DNA from: Cupriavidus sp. | GTDB taxonomy: Bacteria > Pseudomonadota > Gammaproteobacteria > Burkholderiales > Burkholderiaceae | DNA length: 64,000 nt | Direction of reading: 5' to 3' | Assembly (NCBI GenBank): GCA_031180665.1 | Contig: JAPSLP010000025.1 | Coordinates: 19,456 to 83,455, forward strand | Shown here: positions 1 through 10,527 of the stretch, one piece after another | Numbering within the stretch: the stretch's first letter is position 1 | How the letters are laid out: every line of letters begins with the position of its first letter | Notes under the pieces: generated by a model | What the model was told of the DNA's origin: nothing | The model's database searches: none | What the model saw: the letters and a program-made list of their open reading frames with translations, nothing else | Translations under genes and position numbers: made by a program

Positions 1-55
1 CGGCTCAAGTCGGCCCCAGTCGACCTGCGTCGGCCCAAACGCGCGTTAGTGGGCG

Positions 56-514
56 TCAGTCCGCCCGCAGCGCGGCCAGCGCCGCGCGCAGCGCCGGCAG
101 CCGCGCCTGCAGCGCCTCGCTGCGGCCCGCGTCGCGCTCGCGCTGCGGCGCGGCCCAGACCGCCTCGGGGAAATGGGTATCCCAGCGATAGCGCGGAACG
201 ATATGCCAGTGCAGGTGCGGCACCATGTTGCCGAAAGCGGCCAGGTTGACCTTGTCGGGCGCCATGACGTCGCGCACGGTGCGTTCGACGCGGGCGACGA
301 GCCGCATCAGCCAGGCCTGGTCGGCCTCGGCCAGATCGGTCTGCTCGGCCACGTGCTCCTGCCAGACCACGCGGCAGAAGCCGGGAAAGCGCTCGTGCTC
401 GACCAGAATCACGCGGGCACGCCGGTCCGGATCCTGCCAGACCAGCTCGCCGCCCTCGCCTTCGCACAGCGGGCAGCCCGGCAGGCGCGCCGAACCCTGC
501 TGCACCCCGCTCAC
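56..514 (-). CDS. HIT family (histidine triad) protein
   Basis: A protein of 152 residues with the histidine-triad signature HLHWHIVP, the nucleotide-binding and catalytic motif of HIT hydrolases/transferases, followed by [13 protein letters not shown]. An early CPLCEG motif resembles one half of a metal site. The family acts in the cytosol on nucleotide phosphoramidates or dinucleotides; the substrate here cannot be told. I place the start at a GTG whose last two bases overlap the TGA of the upstream oxidoreductase gene (GTGA), because the frame upstream of it is Arg/Gly-rich shadow sequence without family similarity. The two genes are therefore probably co-transcribed and translationally coupled. 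Confidence 0.88.
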   Translation of the reverse strand: MSGVQQGSARLPGCPLCEGEGGELVWQDPDRRARVILVEHERFPGFCRVVWQEHVAEQTDLAEADQAWLMRLVARVERTVRDVMAPDKVNLAAFGNMVPHLHWHIVPRYRWDTHFPEAVWAAPQRERDAGRSEALQARLPALRAALAALRAD

Positions 515-3500
515 ACCAGCACCCGTTCGATGCCCCCCGCGTTGGCCGCGGCGACGTAGTCGGGCATCCAGTTCTCGCCAAGCAGATGGCGCGCCATCTC
601 GACCACGATGTAGTCGGCCTGCACCGAGGCGTCCTCGTTGTAGCGCGACAGCCCTTGCAGGCACGACGGGCAGCTGGTCAGGATCTTGACGTCGCCATCG
701 AAGCCGTCGGCGCGCAGCTTGCCGGCGCCCTTGCGCATTTCCTCTTCCTTGCGGAAGCGGACCTGCGTCGACACGTCCGGACGCGTGACCGCCAGCGTGC
801 CGGACTCCCCGCAGCAGCGCTCGTTCTTCTCGATATTGCCGGCCTCGCCGTTGCCGCCCATCAGCTGGTTGACCAGCTTGGTCGGGTCCATCGTCTTGAT
901 CGGCGTGTGGCAGGGGTCGTGGTACATGTAGCGCGATCCGGTCACGCCCTCGAGCTTGACGCCCTTCTCCAGCAGGTATTCGTGGATATCGATGATGCGG
1001 CAGCCCGGGAAGATCTTCTCGAATTCATAGCCGGCGAGCTGGTCGTAGCAGGTGCCGCAGCTGACCACCACCGTCTTGATGTCGAGGTAGTTCAGCGTGT
1101 TGGCGACCCGGTGGAACAGCACGCGGTTGTCGGTGACGATCTTCTCGGCCTTGTCGAACTGGCCGGTGCCGCGCTGCGGATAGCCGCAGCACAGATAGCC
1201 CGGCGGCAGCACGGTCTGCACGCCGACGTGCCACAGCATCGCCTGCGTGGCCAGGCCCACCTGCGAGAACAGCCGTTCGGAACCGCAGCCCGGGAAGTAG
1301 AACACCGCCTCGCTCTCGACCGAGGTGGCCTTCGGATTGCGGATGATCGGCACGATCTCGTTGTCCTCGATATCGAGCAGCGCGCGCGCGGTCTTCTTGG
1401 GCAGGTTGCCCGGCATCTTCTTGTTGACGAAGTGGATCACCTGCTCGCGCACCGGCGGCTTGCCGACCGTGGCCGGCGGATGCGCCGTCTGCTTGCGCGC
1501 CAGCGTCTTCATCAGCTCGTTGCCTGCGCGCTGGGCCTTGTAGCCCCAGTCCATCATGACCTTGCGGGTCAGGTTGATGGTCTGCGGATTGGTCGCGTTC
1601 AGGAAGAACATCGCCGCCGCGGTGCCGGGGTTGAACTTCTTCTGGCCCATCTTGCGCAGCAGGTTGCGCATGTTCATCGACACGTCGCCGAAGTCGATCT
1701 TGACCGGGCACGGCGTCACGCACTTGTGGCAGACGGTGCAGTGGTCGGCCACGTCCGAGAACTCGTCCCAGTGCTTGATCGACACGCCGCGGCGGGTCTG
1801 CTCCTCGTACAGGAAGGCCTCGATCAGCAGCGAGGTGGCCAGGATCTTGTTGCGCGGGCTGTACAGCAGATTGGCGCGCGGCACGTGGGTGGCGCACACC
1901 GGCTTGCATTTGCCGCAGCGCAGGCAGTCCTTGACGCTGTCGGCGATCGCGCCGATGTCGCTCTGCTGCATGATCAGCGACTCGTGCCCCATCAGGCCGA
2001 ACGACGGCGTATAGGCATTGCGCAGATCGGCGCCGGGCAGCAGCTTGCCTTTGTTGAAGCGGCCTTGCGGATCGACGCGCTGCTTGTACTGGCGGAAGTC
2101 GCCGATCTCTTCCTCGGTCAGGAATTCGAGCTTGGTGATGCCGATGCCGTGCTCGCCGGAAATCACGCCGTCGAGCGATCGCGCCAGCGCCATGATGCGG
2201 GCCACCGCCTTGTGGGCGTCCTGCAGCATGTCGTAGTCGTCGGAGTTGACCGGGATGTTGGTGTGCACGTTGCCGTCGCCGGCGTGCATGTGCAACGCGA
2301 CGAAGACGCGGCCGCGCAGCACCTGCTTGTGGATCTTCTGCGCCTCGTCCAGGATCGGCTTGAACTCGCCGCCGTTGAAGATCTTGCGCAGCTCGGCGCG
2401 CAGCTCGTTCTTCCACGACACGCGGATGGTGCGGTCCTGCAGCAGGTGGAACACCGCGGCATCGGGCTGCTGCGCGAGGCGCGCCTCGAACGCCTGGCCG
2501 AGCAGGCCCAGCCCGTGGCCGATCAGCGCAGCGCGCGCCTGCGCGAGCGGCGTGTCGAGGTTGTCGCGCAGATACATCCAGCGCGCGCGCACGTCGCGCA
2601 GCAGCGTCAGCGCCTGCTGCACGCGGTCCTCCAGCAGCTCGGCGCTGGGGATCTCGTTGGCGTCGTCGCTGCGGCCCAGCGGCAGGTTGCCGCGCGCGAA
2701 GAAGCTCTCCAGCTCGTCGGCGAGCTTGAGCTTGTTCTTGATCGACAGCTCGATATTGATGCGCTCGATGCCGTCGGTGTATTCGCCCATCCGGTTCAAC
2801 GGGATCACCACGTCCTCGTTGATCTTGAAGGCGTTGGTGTGGCGCGCGATGGCGGCGGTGCGCGAACGGTCGAGCCAGAACTTCTTGCGCGCCTCGGGGC
2901 TGATCGCCACGAAGCCCTCGCCGCTCTTGCCGTTGGCCATGCGGATCACTTCCGAGGTGGCGCGCGCGACCGCGTTCTCGTCGTCGCCGACGATATCGCC
3001 GATCAGCACCATCTTCGGGAAGGCGTTGCGCTTGCTCTTGGTGGCGTAGCCGACCGCGCGCAGGTAGCGCTCGTCCAGATGCTCGAGGCCGGCGAGAATC
3101 GCGCCGCCCGGCGTCTTCGATTCGATATCGAGGAAGTCCTTGATCTCGACGATGCTCGGGATCGCGTCGCGCGCCTGGCCGAAGAACTCCAGGCAGACCG
3201 TGCGGATATGGCGCGGCATCCGATGCAGGATCCAGCGCGCGCTGGTGATGATGCCGTCGCAGCCTTCCTTCTGCACGCCCGGCAGGCCGGCCAGGAACTT
3301 GTCGGTGACGTCCTTGCCCAGTCCTTCCTTGCGGAACTTGCGGCCCTCAATCGCCAGCGTCTCGCTGCGCAGCAGCTTCTCGCCGGGGGCGCGATTGCCG
3401 TCGAACCACTTCAGCTCGAAGGTGGCGACCGGCACATCGTGGATCTTGCCCAGGTTGTGGTCCAGGCGCGTGACCTCGAGCCAGTTGCCCTCCGGATCCA

Positions 3501-4485
3501 CCATGCGCCACCAGGCCAGGTTGTCCAGCGCGGTGCCCCACAGCACGGCCTTCTTGCCGCCGGCGTTCATCGCGACGTTGCCGCCGATGCAGGAGGCATC
3601 GATCGAGGTCGGGTCGACCGCGAAGACCAGGCCGGCCTTGTCGGCCGCGTCGGCGACGCGGCGCGTCACCACGCCGGCGCCGGAGAAGATCGTCGCGACC
3701 TTTTCCGGCACGCCCGGCAGGTCGGTTTCCTCGACCGGGCCCAGCTGTTCGAGCTTCTCGGTATTGATGACCGCCGACAACGGCGTCAGCGGCACGGCGC
3801 CGCCGGTGTAGCCGGTGCCGCCTCCGCGCGGGATGATGGTCAGCCCCAGTTCGAAGCAGCCCTTGACCAGCCCGGCGATCTCTTCCTCGCTGTCGGGGGT
3901 CAGCACGACGAACGGGTATTCGACGCGCCAGTCGGTGGCGTCGGTCACGTGCGACACGCGCGAGAGCCCGTCGAACTTGATGTTGTCCTTCTGCGTGACG
4001 CGGCCCAGCACGCGCAACGCGCGCTTGCGCAGCTCGTAGGCGTCGGTGAACTCGCGCTTGAATTCCTCGATGGCCTGCCGGGCGAAGGTGACCAGCTGCT
4101 CGACCCGGTGCGAGCGGTCCTCGGCGGCCGGCTCGGCATGCTCGGCGCGATCGGCGGCGCGGCGCTTCTCGATCTCGGCGAGCCGGTGATGCAGCGCGGA
4201 GATCAGCATCTCGCGGCGCTTCGGGTTCTCGAGCAGGTCGTCCTGCAGATACGGATTGCGGCGAACCACCCAGATATCGCCCAGCACCTCGTAGAGCATG
4301 CGCGCCGAACGGCCGGTGCGGCGCTCCCCGCGCAGTTCGTCCAGAATCCGCCAGGCCTCCTCGCCGAGCAGGCGGATCACGATCTCGCGGTCGGAAAAGG
4401 AGGTGTAGTTATAGGGGATCTCGCGCAGGCGCGGAGGGGCGTCCTGCGCGGCGAGCTTGGCGTCGAGCACGAGTGGGGCATTCAT
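511..4485 (-). CDS. Giant FAD-linked oxidase / Fe-S oxidoreductase (DUF3683, D-lactate dehydrogenase-like)
   Basis: A 1324-residue multidomain flavoprotein. Domains in order: an N-terminal DUF3683-like region (about 1-150); a PCMH-type FAD-binding domain with [15 protein letters not shown] (about 190-350); a FAD-oxidase C-terminal domain with the [10 protein letters not shown] and GEHGIG motifs (about 480-830); a ferredoxin-like part with [11 protein letters not shown] and [12 protein letters not shown], two 4Fe-4S motifs; and two CCG (heterodisulfide-reductase type) modules with [16 protein letters not shown] and HDPCH...CCGESG. It looks like a fused GlcD/GlpC-type dehydrogenase that passes electrons from a 2-hydroxy acid such as D-lactate toward the respiratory chain. 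The substrate is inferred from family only. No transmembrane segment is evident. It overlaps the HIT gene downstream. Confidence 0.9.
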   Translation of the reverse strand: MNAPLVLDAKLAAQDAPPRLREIPYNYTSFSDREIVIRLLGEEAWRILDELRGERRTGRSARMLYEVLGDIWVVRRNPYLQDDLLENPKRREMLISALHHRLAEIEKRRAADRAEHAEPAAEDRSHRVEQLVTFARQAIEEFKREFTDAYELRKRALRVLGRVTQKDNIKFDGLSRVSHVTDATDWRVEYPFVVLTPDSEEEIAGLVKGCFELGLTIIPRGGGTGYTGGAVPLTPLSAVINTEKLEQLGPVEETDLPGVPEKVATIFSGAGVVTRRVADAADKAGLVFAVDPTSIDASCIGGNVAMNAGGKKAVLWGTALDNLAWWRMVDPEGNWLEVTRLDHNLGKIHDVPVATFELKWFDGNRAPGEKLLRSETLAIEGRKFRKEGLGKDVTDKFLAGLPGVQKEGCDGIITSARWILHRMPRHIRTVCLEFFGQARDAIPSIVEIKDFLDIESKTPGGAILAGLEHLDERYLRAVGYATKSKRNAFPKMVLIGDIVGDDENAVARATSEVIRMANGKSGEGFVAISPEARKKFWLDRSRTAAIARHTNAFKINEDVVIPLNRMGEYTDGIERINIELSIKNKLKLADELESFFARGNLPLGRSDDANEIPSAELLEDRVQQALTLLRDVRARWMYLRDNLDTPLAQARAALIGHGLGLLGQAFEARLAQQPDAAVFHLLQDRTIRVSWKNELRAELRKIFNGGEFKPILDEAQKIHKQVLRGRVFVALHMHAGDGNVHTNIPVNSDDYDMLQDAHKAVARIMALARSLDGVISGEHGIGITKLEFLTEEEIGDFRQYKQRVDPQGRFNKGKLLPGADLRNAYTPSFGLMGHESLIMQQSDIGAIADSVKDCLRCGKCKPVCATHVPRANLLYSPRNKILATSLLIEAFLYEEQTRRGVSIKHWDEFSDVADHCTVCHKCVTPCPVKIDFGDVSMNMRNLLRKMGQKKFNPGTAAAMFFLNATNPQTINLTRKVMMDWGYKAQRAGNELMKTLARKQTAHPPATVGKPPVREQVIHFVNKKMPGNLPKKTARALLDIEDNEIVPIIRNPKATSVESEAVFYFPGCGSERLFSQVGLATQAMLWHVGVQTVLPPGYLCCGYPQRGTGQFDKAEKIVTDNRVLFHRVANTLNYLDIKTVVVSCGTCYDQLAGYEFEKIFPGCRIIDIHEYLLEKGVKLEGVTGSRYMYHDPCHTPIKTMDPTKLVNQLMGGNGEAGNIEKNERCCGESGTLAVTRPDVSTQVRFRKEEEMRKGAGKLRADGFDGDVKILTSCPSCLQGLSRYNEDASVQADYIVVEMARHLLGENWMPDYVAAANAGGIERVLV

Positions 4486-4647
4486 GGGCGGGACCGCGGC
4501 ATGCGGCGCACGGGGACGGTGCGCCTGTCGTCAACTAAAGCGCGATTGTACTGCAACGGCCCGTTTTGCCGCGGCGCAGCAATTCCATACCCGCGCCGGG
4601 GACAGGGACGCCAGCCGGCCGTCCGAGCGGCTCGTGTTTCCCCTCTC

Positions 4648-4718
4648 CCCCGCGCAGGCGGGGACCCAGCGGCTTCGCTGCGCCTGGACGGAAGGCACTG
4701 GGGCCCCGCCTGCGCGGG
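4648..4718. repeat. REP-like long inverted repeat
   Basis: Two arms of 21-22 bases, 4648-4669 and 4698-4718, are near-perfect reverse complements (core CCCGCGCAGGCGGGG / CCCCGCCTGCGCGGG) around a 28-base loop that is itself GC-rich. This looks like the dispersed extragenic palindromes common in high-GC beta- and gammaproteobacteria. It lies between two minus-strand genes, where it could stall polymerase or protect the 3' end of the YqaA-like transcript side. It is the only copy I see in the window. Confidence 0.7.
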
Positions 4719-4731
4719 AACGACGAGCGCT

Positions 4732-5310
4732 TCAGAACCAGGCCCGCATGGTCTCGCCCAGCTGCTGCCAGAACCTGTCCGGAATCCACAGCAGTGCACT
4801 GGTCATCGCCAGATAGCGCAGCAGCTTGCCGATCGCCATGTAGCCCAGGCTCGGCCAGAACGGCAAACGCAGCCAACCGGCCAATGTGCACAATGGATCA
4901 CCGAGCATCGGCAGCCAGGACAGCAGCAGCGTCTTCGGGCCGAGCCGCCGCATCCAGCGGAAGTAGCGCGCATCGAGCGGCGGCTTGCGGGGCTTGCGCG
5001 GATGCTCGCGGTGTTCGGCATGCTCGCGCTCGTGTTCGCGATGCTGGCGCCGCAGGTGGTAGCGCACCAGCGCGAGCTTGGCCGCATAGCCCAGCCACCA
5101 GTCGATCGCCCCGCCGAGCGTGTTGCCGGCAGTGGCCACCAGCAACGCGGGCCAGAACATGTCCGGATTGAGCTTGATATAGCCGAACACGGCGGGCTCG
5201 GAGCCGACCGGCAGCAGCGTCGCCGACAGCAGGCTGACCAGGAAGATCGCGCTCAGTCCCACCTTGGGCAGCGCGGCGGTTTCGAACAGCCAGTCGATCA
5301 GGCCTTCCAT
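4732..5310 (-). CDS. YqaA-like (DedA/VTT superfamily) membrane protein
   Basis: About 192 residues. The N-terminal half carries SATLLPVGSEPAVFGYIKLNP and GNTLGGAIDWWLGY, typical of YqaA proteins of the SNARE-associated/DedA superfamily, and hydrophobic segments lie at about 10-30, 40-65 and near the C-terminus. A His/Arg/Glu-rich loop (about residues 82-105) interrupts the hydrophobic part. Family members are inner-membrane proteins linked to lipid flipping or envelope homeostasis; the role here is unknown. I chose the ATG at 5310 (MEGLIDWL) because family similarity starts there. An upstream ATG at 5376 would add 22 low-complexity residues. It lies 246 bases upstream of the oxidoreductase gene, with the REP-like repeat between them. 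Confidence 0.8.
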   Translation of the reverse strand: MEGLIDWLFETAALPKVGLSAIFLVSLLSATLLPVGSEPAVFGYIKLNPDMFWPALLVATAGNTLGGAIDWWLGYAAKLALVRYHLRRQHREHEREHAEHREHPRKPRKPPLDARYFRWMRRLGPKTLLLSWLPMLGDPLCTLAGWLRLPFWPSLGYMAIGKLLRYLAMTSALLWIPDRFWQQLGETMRAWF

Positions 5311-5705
5311 CAATGCATGCGCTCGTTCGGTGGAGGGTTCGGATAGCGGCGAGGCGGCCGTCGGCGCGACGGCCATGCCGGGCTTGCCCCGCTCGCGCGG
5401 CCGGCCATTCTAGCAAGCGCCGAGCGGGGCAACCCGCATGGCACGCCCCAGGGATTTGTGATTTACTGTTAGAGCCTTTTCGGCCCGGACGTTCACCGGC
5501 CGATGGGCCGCGACGGATCCCCCGTCGCCTGGATTGACCGCTGCATCGTTGCTGTAACACTCGCTGCACCACCATCACGAAATAGCCGCGTCCAAACAAG
5601 CGGCAGCACCGCGCCGTAGCCTGTTCCGGGCAGTCATCGCGCATTTTCGGGATACACGCGGGATGTCCGGAGCCGGCCATGTGCGTCACCCACATGGAGA
5701 CCAGC
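5311..5705. other. Intergenic region between YqaA-like gene and molybdenum hydroxylase operon
   Basis: This 395-base divergent region must hold the promoters of both flanking transcripts. The least GC-rich part is about 5455-5490 (TTGTGATTTACTG). I see no promoter with good -35 and -10 boxes and no clear operator, so the start of the operon cannot be placed from sequence alone. The last ten bases carry the ribosome binding site GGAGA of the small-subunit gene. Confidence 0.4.
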
Positions 5706-6200
<495 letters not shown>

Positions 6201-6213
6201 GGAGGAGCCCGCC

Positions 6214-8637
6214 ATGAACGCACCCGAGACTCCACGGCTGGTCGGCGCCTCCGTCAAGCGCAAGGAAGACTACCGCTACCTGACCGGCATCGGCCAGTAC
6301 ACCGACGATATCGTGCAGCCGCAGCAGAGCTACGCCTATTTCGTCCGCTCGCCCTACGCGCATGCGCGCATCCGTTCGATCGACACGCGCGAGGCGATGG
6401 CTTCGCCCGGCGTGATCGGCATCTTCACCGGCGAGGACATGGCGGCCGACAAGGTCGGCGGCCTGCCCTGCGGCTGGTTGATCCACAGCATCGACGGCTC
6501 GCCGATGAAGGAGCCGCCGCATCCGGTGCTGGCCCAGGGCAAGGTCCGCCATGTCGGCGACCAGGTCGCGCTGGTGGTGGCCGAGACGCTGCAGCAAGCG
6601 CGCGACGCCGCCGAGAAGATCGAGGTCGATTACGAGGAGCTGCCGGCGGTGGTGCGCACCGCCGACGCGGCCTCGGCCACCACGCTGGTGCACGACGACG
6701 TGCCCGCCAACACCTGCTACGTCTGGGGCCACGGCGACCGCGCCGCCACCGATGCGGCGTTTGCCAAGGCCGCGCACGTGACCGCGCTGGAGATCGTCAA
6801 CAACCGGCTGGTGCCCAACGCGATCGAGCCGCGCGCGGTCAATGCGAGCTACAACCGCCAGGACGACAGCTATACGCTCTACGTCGCCAGCCAGAACCCG
6901 CACGTCGAGCGGCTGCTGATGGGCGCCTTCGTGCTGGGGCTGCCGGAATCGCGGCTGCGCGTGATCGCGCCCGATGTCGGCGGCGGCTTCGGCTCCAAGA
7001 TCTTCCTGTATCCGGAGGACGTCGCGCTGACCTGGGCCTCGAAGAAGGTCAAGCGGCCGATCAAGTGGACCGCCGAGCGTTCCGAGTCCTTCCTGACCGA
7101 CGCCCACGGCCGCGACCATGTCACGCGCGCCGAGCTGGCGCTCGACGCCGACGGCAAGTTCCTGGCGATGCGGGTCCACACCACCGCCAATATGGGCGCC
7201 TACCTGTCGACCTTCGCCTCCAGCGTGCCGACCATCCTGTACGCGACGCTGCTGGCCGGCCAGTACGCGACCCCGGCGATCTACGCGCAGGTCACCGCGG
7301 TATTCACCAATACCGCGCCGGTCGACGCCTATCGCGGCGCGGGCCGGCCCGAGGCGACCTATGTGGTCGAGCGCCTGGTCGAGACCGCGGCGCGCGAGCT
7401 CGGCATCGATCCGGCCGAACTGCGCCGCCGCAATTTCATCCGCAGCTTCCCCTATGCGACGCCGGTGGGCCTGACCTACGACACCGGCGATTACGAGCCC
7501 TGCCTGCAGCGCGCGCAGGAACTGGCCGACGTGGCGGGCTTCCCGGCGCGCCGCGACGAGGCCCAGCGCCGCGGCAAGCTGCGCGGTCTGGGCTATTCGT
7601 GCTACATCGAGGCATGCGGGCTGGCGCCGTCGAATATCGCGGGAGCGCTCGGCGCGCGCGCCGGCCTGTTCGAGGTCGGCGAGATCCGCGTGCATCCGAC
7701 CGGCACCGTGACCGTCTTCACCGGCTCGCACAGCCACGGGCAGGGCCACGAGACCACCTTCGCGCAGGTGGTGGCCGACCGGCTCGGCATTACGCTCGAC
7801 GCGGTCGAGGTGGTGCACGGCGACACCGGCCGCGTGCCCTTCGGCATGGGCACCTACGGCTCGCGTTCGCTGGCGGTGGGCGGCTCGGCCATCGTCAAGG
7901 CGCTCGACAAGATCGAGGCCAAGGCAAAGCAGATCGCCGCGCATCTGCTCGAAGCCTCGGCCGACGACATCGAGTTCAGCAACGGCGTGTTCCGCGTGGC
8001 CGGCACCGACCGCAGCAAGACCTTCGGCGAAGTCGCGCTGTCGGCCTATGTGCCCCACAACTACCCGCTCGACCGGCTGGAGCCGGGCCTGAACGAGAAC
8101 GCCTTCTACGATCCGACCAACTTCACCTATCCGTCGGGCGCCTATGTCTGCGAAGTCGAGGTCGATCCGGACACCGGCGAGACGCAGGTGGTCAAGTTCA
8201 CCGCGGTCGATGACTTCGGCAACATCATCAATCCGATGATCGTCGAGGGGCAGGTGCATGGCGGCATCGGCCAGGGGCTGGGGCAGGCGATGCTCGAGCA
8301 GTGCGTCTACGACGGCGACAGCGGCCAGCTGCTGACCGGCTCGTACATGGACTACGCGATGCCGCGTGCGGCCGATCTGCCCGACTTCACCGTCGAGACC
8401 GCGCAGGGCACGCCGTGCACGCACAACCCGCTGGGCGTCAAGGGCTGCGGCGAGGCCGGCGCGATCGGCTCGCCGCCGGCCTTCATCAACGCGCTGATCG
8501 ACGCGCTGTCGCCGCTGGGCGTGCGCGACCTGCAGATGCCCGCGACCCCGCACCGGGTCTGGCAGGCGATCCACGCGGCCAGGCAGGGAGGCCCGCAGGC
8601 TGCCGACCAGAGCGCCACCCCGGCCCGGACCATCTGA
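6214..8637 (+). CDS. Molybdopterin-binding large subunit, form II CO dehydrogenase-like (CoxL-like)
   Basis: 807 residues, full length for the family. The N-terminal Ald_Xan_dh a/b hammerhead domain (about 20-130) is followed by the Mo-cofactor domains. The active-site loop reads AYRGAGR (about 373-379), the signature of form II enzymes; true aerobic CO dehydrogenases of form I have AYxCSFR. Other Mo-cofactor segments include [18 protein letters not shown] and the catalytic Glu in [14 protein letters not shown] near the C-terminus. It catalyses a hydroxylation-type oxidation with the small and medium subunits in the cytoplasm. CO may be a poor or secondary substrate, and the true one is unknown. 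The strong ribosome binding site GGAGGAG lies at 6201-6207, 13 bases after the small-subunit stop. Confidence 0.93.
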   Translation: MNAPETPRLVGASVKRKEDYRYLTGIGQYTDDIVQPQQSYAYFVRSPYAHARIRSIDTREAMASPGVIGIFTGEDMAADKVGGLPCGWLIHSIDGSPMKEPPHPVLAQGKVRHVGDQVALVVAETLQQARDAAEKIEVDYEELPAVVRTADAASATTLVHDDVPANTCYVWGHGDRAATDAAFAKAAHVTALEIVNNRLVPNAIEPRAVNASYNRQDDSYTLYVASQNPHVERLLMGAFVLGLPESRLRVIAPDVGGGFGSKIFLYPEDVALTWASKKVKRPIKWTAERSESFLTDAHGRDHVTRAELALDADGKFLAMRVHTTANMGAYLSTFASSVPTILYATLLAGQYATPAIYAQVTAVFTNTAPVDAYRGAGRPEATYVVERLVETAARELGIDPAELRRRNFIRSFPYATPVGLTYDTGDYEPCLQRAQELADVAGFPARRDEAQRRGKLRGLGYSCYIEACGLAPSNIAGALGARAGLFEVGEIRVHPTGTVTVFTGSHSHGQGHETTFAQVVADRLGITLDAVEVVHGDTGRVPFGMGTYGSRSLAVGGSAIVKALDKIEAKAKQIAAHLLEASADDIEFSNGVFRVAGTDRSKTFGEVALSAYVPHNYPLDRLEPGLNENAFYDPTNFTYPSGAYVCEVEVDPDTGETQVVKFTAVDDFGNIINPMIVEGQVHGGIGQGLGQAMLEQCVYDGDSGQLLTGSYMDYAMPRAADLPDFTVETAQGTPCTHNPLGVKGCGEAGAIGSPPAFINALIDALSPLGVRDLQMPATPHRVWQAIHAARQGGPQAADQSATPARTI

Positions 8638-8654
8638 CGCGCGAGGAGACTTCC

Positions 8655-9500
8655 ATGTACGCATTCCAGTTCCAACGCGCGACCGATGCCCAGGCCGCGG
8701 CCGCGCTGCTGCGCAGCGACCCCGACGCCAAGATCGTGGCCGGCGGGCAGAGCCTGATCGCCGCGATGAAGCTGCGGCTGGCCGCGCCCTCGACGCTGGT
8801 CGACATCAACCGCATTCCCGGCATCCGCGATATCCGCGCCGAGGGCGACACGCTGGTGATCGGCGCCGGCGCGCGGCACGCCGATGTCGAGGCGCATCCC
8901 GAGGTCAAACGCCGGCTGCCGGCGCTGGCCGCGCTGGCCGGCGGCATCGGCGACCGCCAGGTGCGCGCGCTCGGCACGCTGGGCGGCTCGATCGCCAACA
9001 ACGATCCGGCCGCCTGCTATCCGGCCGCGGTGCTGGGCCTGAACGCCACCGTGGTGACCGACCGGCGCAGCATCGCCGCCGACGACTTCTTCGTCGGCAT
9101 GTACGAGACCGCGCTCGAGCCCGACGAGCTGATCACCGCGGTGCGCTTCCCTTGTCCGCGGCAGGCGGCCTACGTCAAGTTCCGCAATCCGGCCTCGCGC
9201 TTTGCGCTGGTCGGCGTGATGGTCGCGCGGGGCGTCGGTGGCGGCGCTGGGAACGGTGGCGGCGGCGACGTGCGCGTTGCCGTGACCGGGGCCGCCGACG
9301 CGGTGTTCCGCTGCGAGCCGCTGGAGCGCGCGCTGTCGGCCGACTTCAGCGCCGCGGCCGCGCGTGCGGTGACGATCCCGACCGAGGGCCTGAACGACGA
9401 CCTGCACGGATCCGCCGAGTACCGGGCGCATCTGATTCCGGTGCTGGCCGCGCGCGCGGTCGAGCAGGCGCTCGGGCAATCGTCCCTGCCATCGTCCTGA
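8655..9500 (+). CDS. FAD-binding medium subunit (CoxM-like)
   Basis: 281 residues. It has the FAD-binding motifs AGGQSL (about 30) and LGGSIANNDPAACYPA (about 112-128), then a CO_deh_flav_C domain. This subunit takes electrons from the 2Fe-2S clusters of CoxS and hands them to a quinone or other acceptor. A Gly-rich insertion, GGGAGNGGGGD (about 198-208), sits before VRVAVTGAA and probably extends a surface loop. The ATG at 8655 has GAGGAGA upstream. The order S-L-M differs from the M-S-L order of classical form I cox clusters. Confidence 0.92.
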   Translation: MYAFQFQRATDAQAAAALLRSDPDAKIVAGGQSLIAAMKLRLAAPSTLVDINRIPGIRDIRAEGDTLVIGAGARHADVEAHPEVKRRLPALAALAGGIGDRQVRALGTLGGSIANNDPAACYPAAVLGLNATVVTDRRSIAADDFFVGMYETALEPDELITAVRFPCPRQAAYVKFRNPASRFALVGVMVARGVGGGAGNGGGGDVRVAVTGAADAVFRCEPLERALSADFSAAAARAVTIPTEGLNDDLHGSAEYRAHLIPVLAARAVEQALGQSSLPSS

Positions 9501-9510
9501 CGCGAAGCGG

Positions 9511-9532
9511 CGGACCGGCTCGCCGGTCCGCC
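9511..9532 (+). other. Strong intercistronic hairpin
   Basis: A nine-base-pair perfect stem GCGGACCGG / CCGGTCCGC closes a four-base loop CTCG, 10 bases after the medium-subunit stop. There is no T tract, so it is unlikely to be a full terminator. It may cut down read-through into the accessory genes or mark the 3' end of the more stable structural-subunit mRNA. Confidence 0.5.
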
Positions 9533-9618
9533 GTCCCGCCACCGCTTTCGCTGCGCGAACCCGGTCGCGTTCATCGGCGCCTCCCCGCGCCCGCCAGCCA
9601 TCGCCCGACCTCGCCTTC

Positions 9619-10527
9619 ATGCTGCCCGATTCGATCGACCAGACCCTGACGCTGCTCCAGCGCGAGCAATACTTCGCCGACCGCGAGACCGCGACCGTGC
9701 TGTTCCTCGCGCTGAAGATGCAGCGCCCGCTGTTTCTCGAAGGGGAACCCGGCGTCGGCAAGACCGCGCTGGCGCAGGCGATCGCCGCGGGCCTGGGCAC
9801 CACGCTGTTGCGGCTGCAGTGCTACGAAGGGCTTGACGCCGCCAGCGCGCTGTACGAATGGGACTATCCGCGCCAGATCATGGCGCTGCGGCTGGCCGAG
9901 GCGCGCGGCGAGCGGCCCGAGGCGCAATCGCTGTACCGCGACGAATTCCTGCTCAAGCGCCCGCTGCTGGAGGCGCTGCTGCCGGATCCGGCCGCGCCCG
10001 CGGTGCCGCGCGTGCTGCTGATCGACGAAATCGACCGCGCCGATGAACCGTTCGAGGCCTTCCTGCTGGAGGTGCTGTCCGAATACCAGGTGTCGATTCC
10101 CGAGATCGGCCGCATCGCCGCGCAGCGCCCGCCGCTGATCGTGATCACGTCGAACCGCACGCGCGAGGTGCACGACGCGCTCAAGCGCCGCTGCCTCTAT
10201 CGCTGGATCGGCTATCCCGAGCGCCAGCGCGAACTCGACATCGTCGCGGCCCGCGCGCCCGAGGCCGCGGCCGCGCTGCAGACGCAGGCGATCGACTTCG
10301 TGCACCGGTTGCGCGGCATCGACCTGTTCAAGGCGCCCGGCATCGCCGAGGCGATCGACTGGTGCCGCGCGCTGGCGGCGCTGGGCGTGACGGAACTCGA
10401 TCCCGATTCGGTGCGCGACACGCTCGGAGTCCTGCTCAAGTACCAGGACGATCTCGCGCGCGTCGACGGCCCGACGGTAGCCGAACTGCTGGCCGGCACG
10501 CCGACGGAGCCGGCCGGGGAGCGCTGA
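9619..10527 (+). CDS. MoxR-family AAA+ ATPase (CoxD-like)
   Basis: 302 residues with Walker A GEPGVGKTALA (about 40-50), Walker B VLLIDEIDRAD (about 131-141), sensor ITSNRTREVHDALKRRC and a C-terminal lid domain. In the CO dehydrogenase system, CoxD is an ATP-dependent chaperone-like factor needed to build the bimetallic active site, working with the VWA protein CoxE encoded next. No strong ribosome binding site precedes the ATG at 9619; translation may depend on the polycistronic context. The stop TGA abuts the GTG start of the next gene. Confidence 0.92.
   Translation: MLPDSIDQTLTLLQREQYFADRETATVLFLALKMQRPLFLEGEPGVGKTALAQAIAAGLGTTLLRLQCYEGLDAASALYEWDYPRQIMALRLAEARGERPEAQSLYRDEFLLKRPLLEALLPDPAAPAVPRVLLIDEIDRADEPFEAFLLEVLSEYQVSIPEIGRIAAQRPPLIVITSNRTREVHDALKRRCLYRWIGYPERQRELDIVAARAPEAAAALQTQAIDFVHRLRGIDLFKAPGIAEAIDWCRALAALGVTELDPDSVRDTLGVLLKYQDDLARVDGPTVAELLAGTPTEPAGER

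Noticed and set aside
586..5346. A 1586-codon open frame on the plus strand opposite the FAD/Fe-S oxidoreductase
   Set aside because: It is antisense to a gene with clear domains, is rich in Arg/His/Ala/Val as expected from GC-rich shadow frames, and has no motif.
6214..8637. True aerobic CO dehydrogenase (form I CoxL)
   Set aside because: The active-site loop is AYRGAGR, not AYxCSFR; the Cys that binds Cu is missing.
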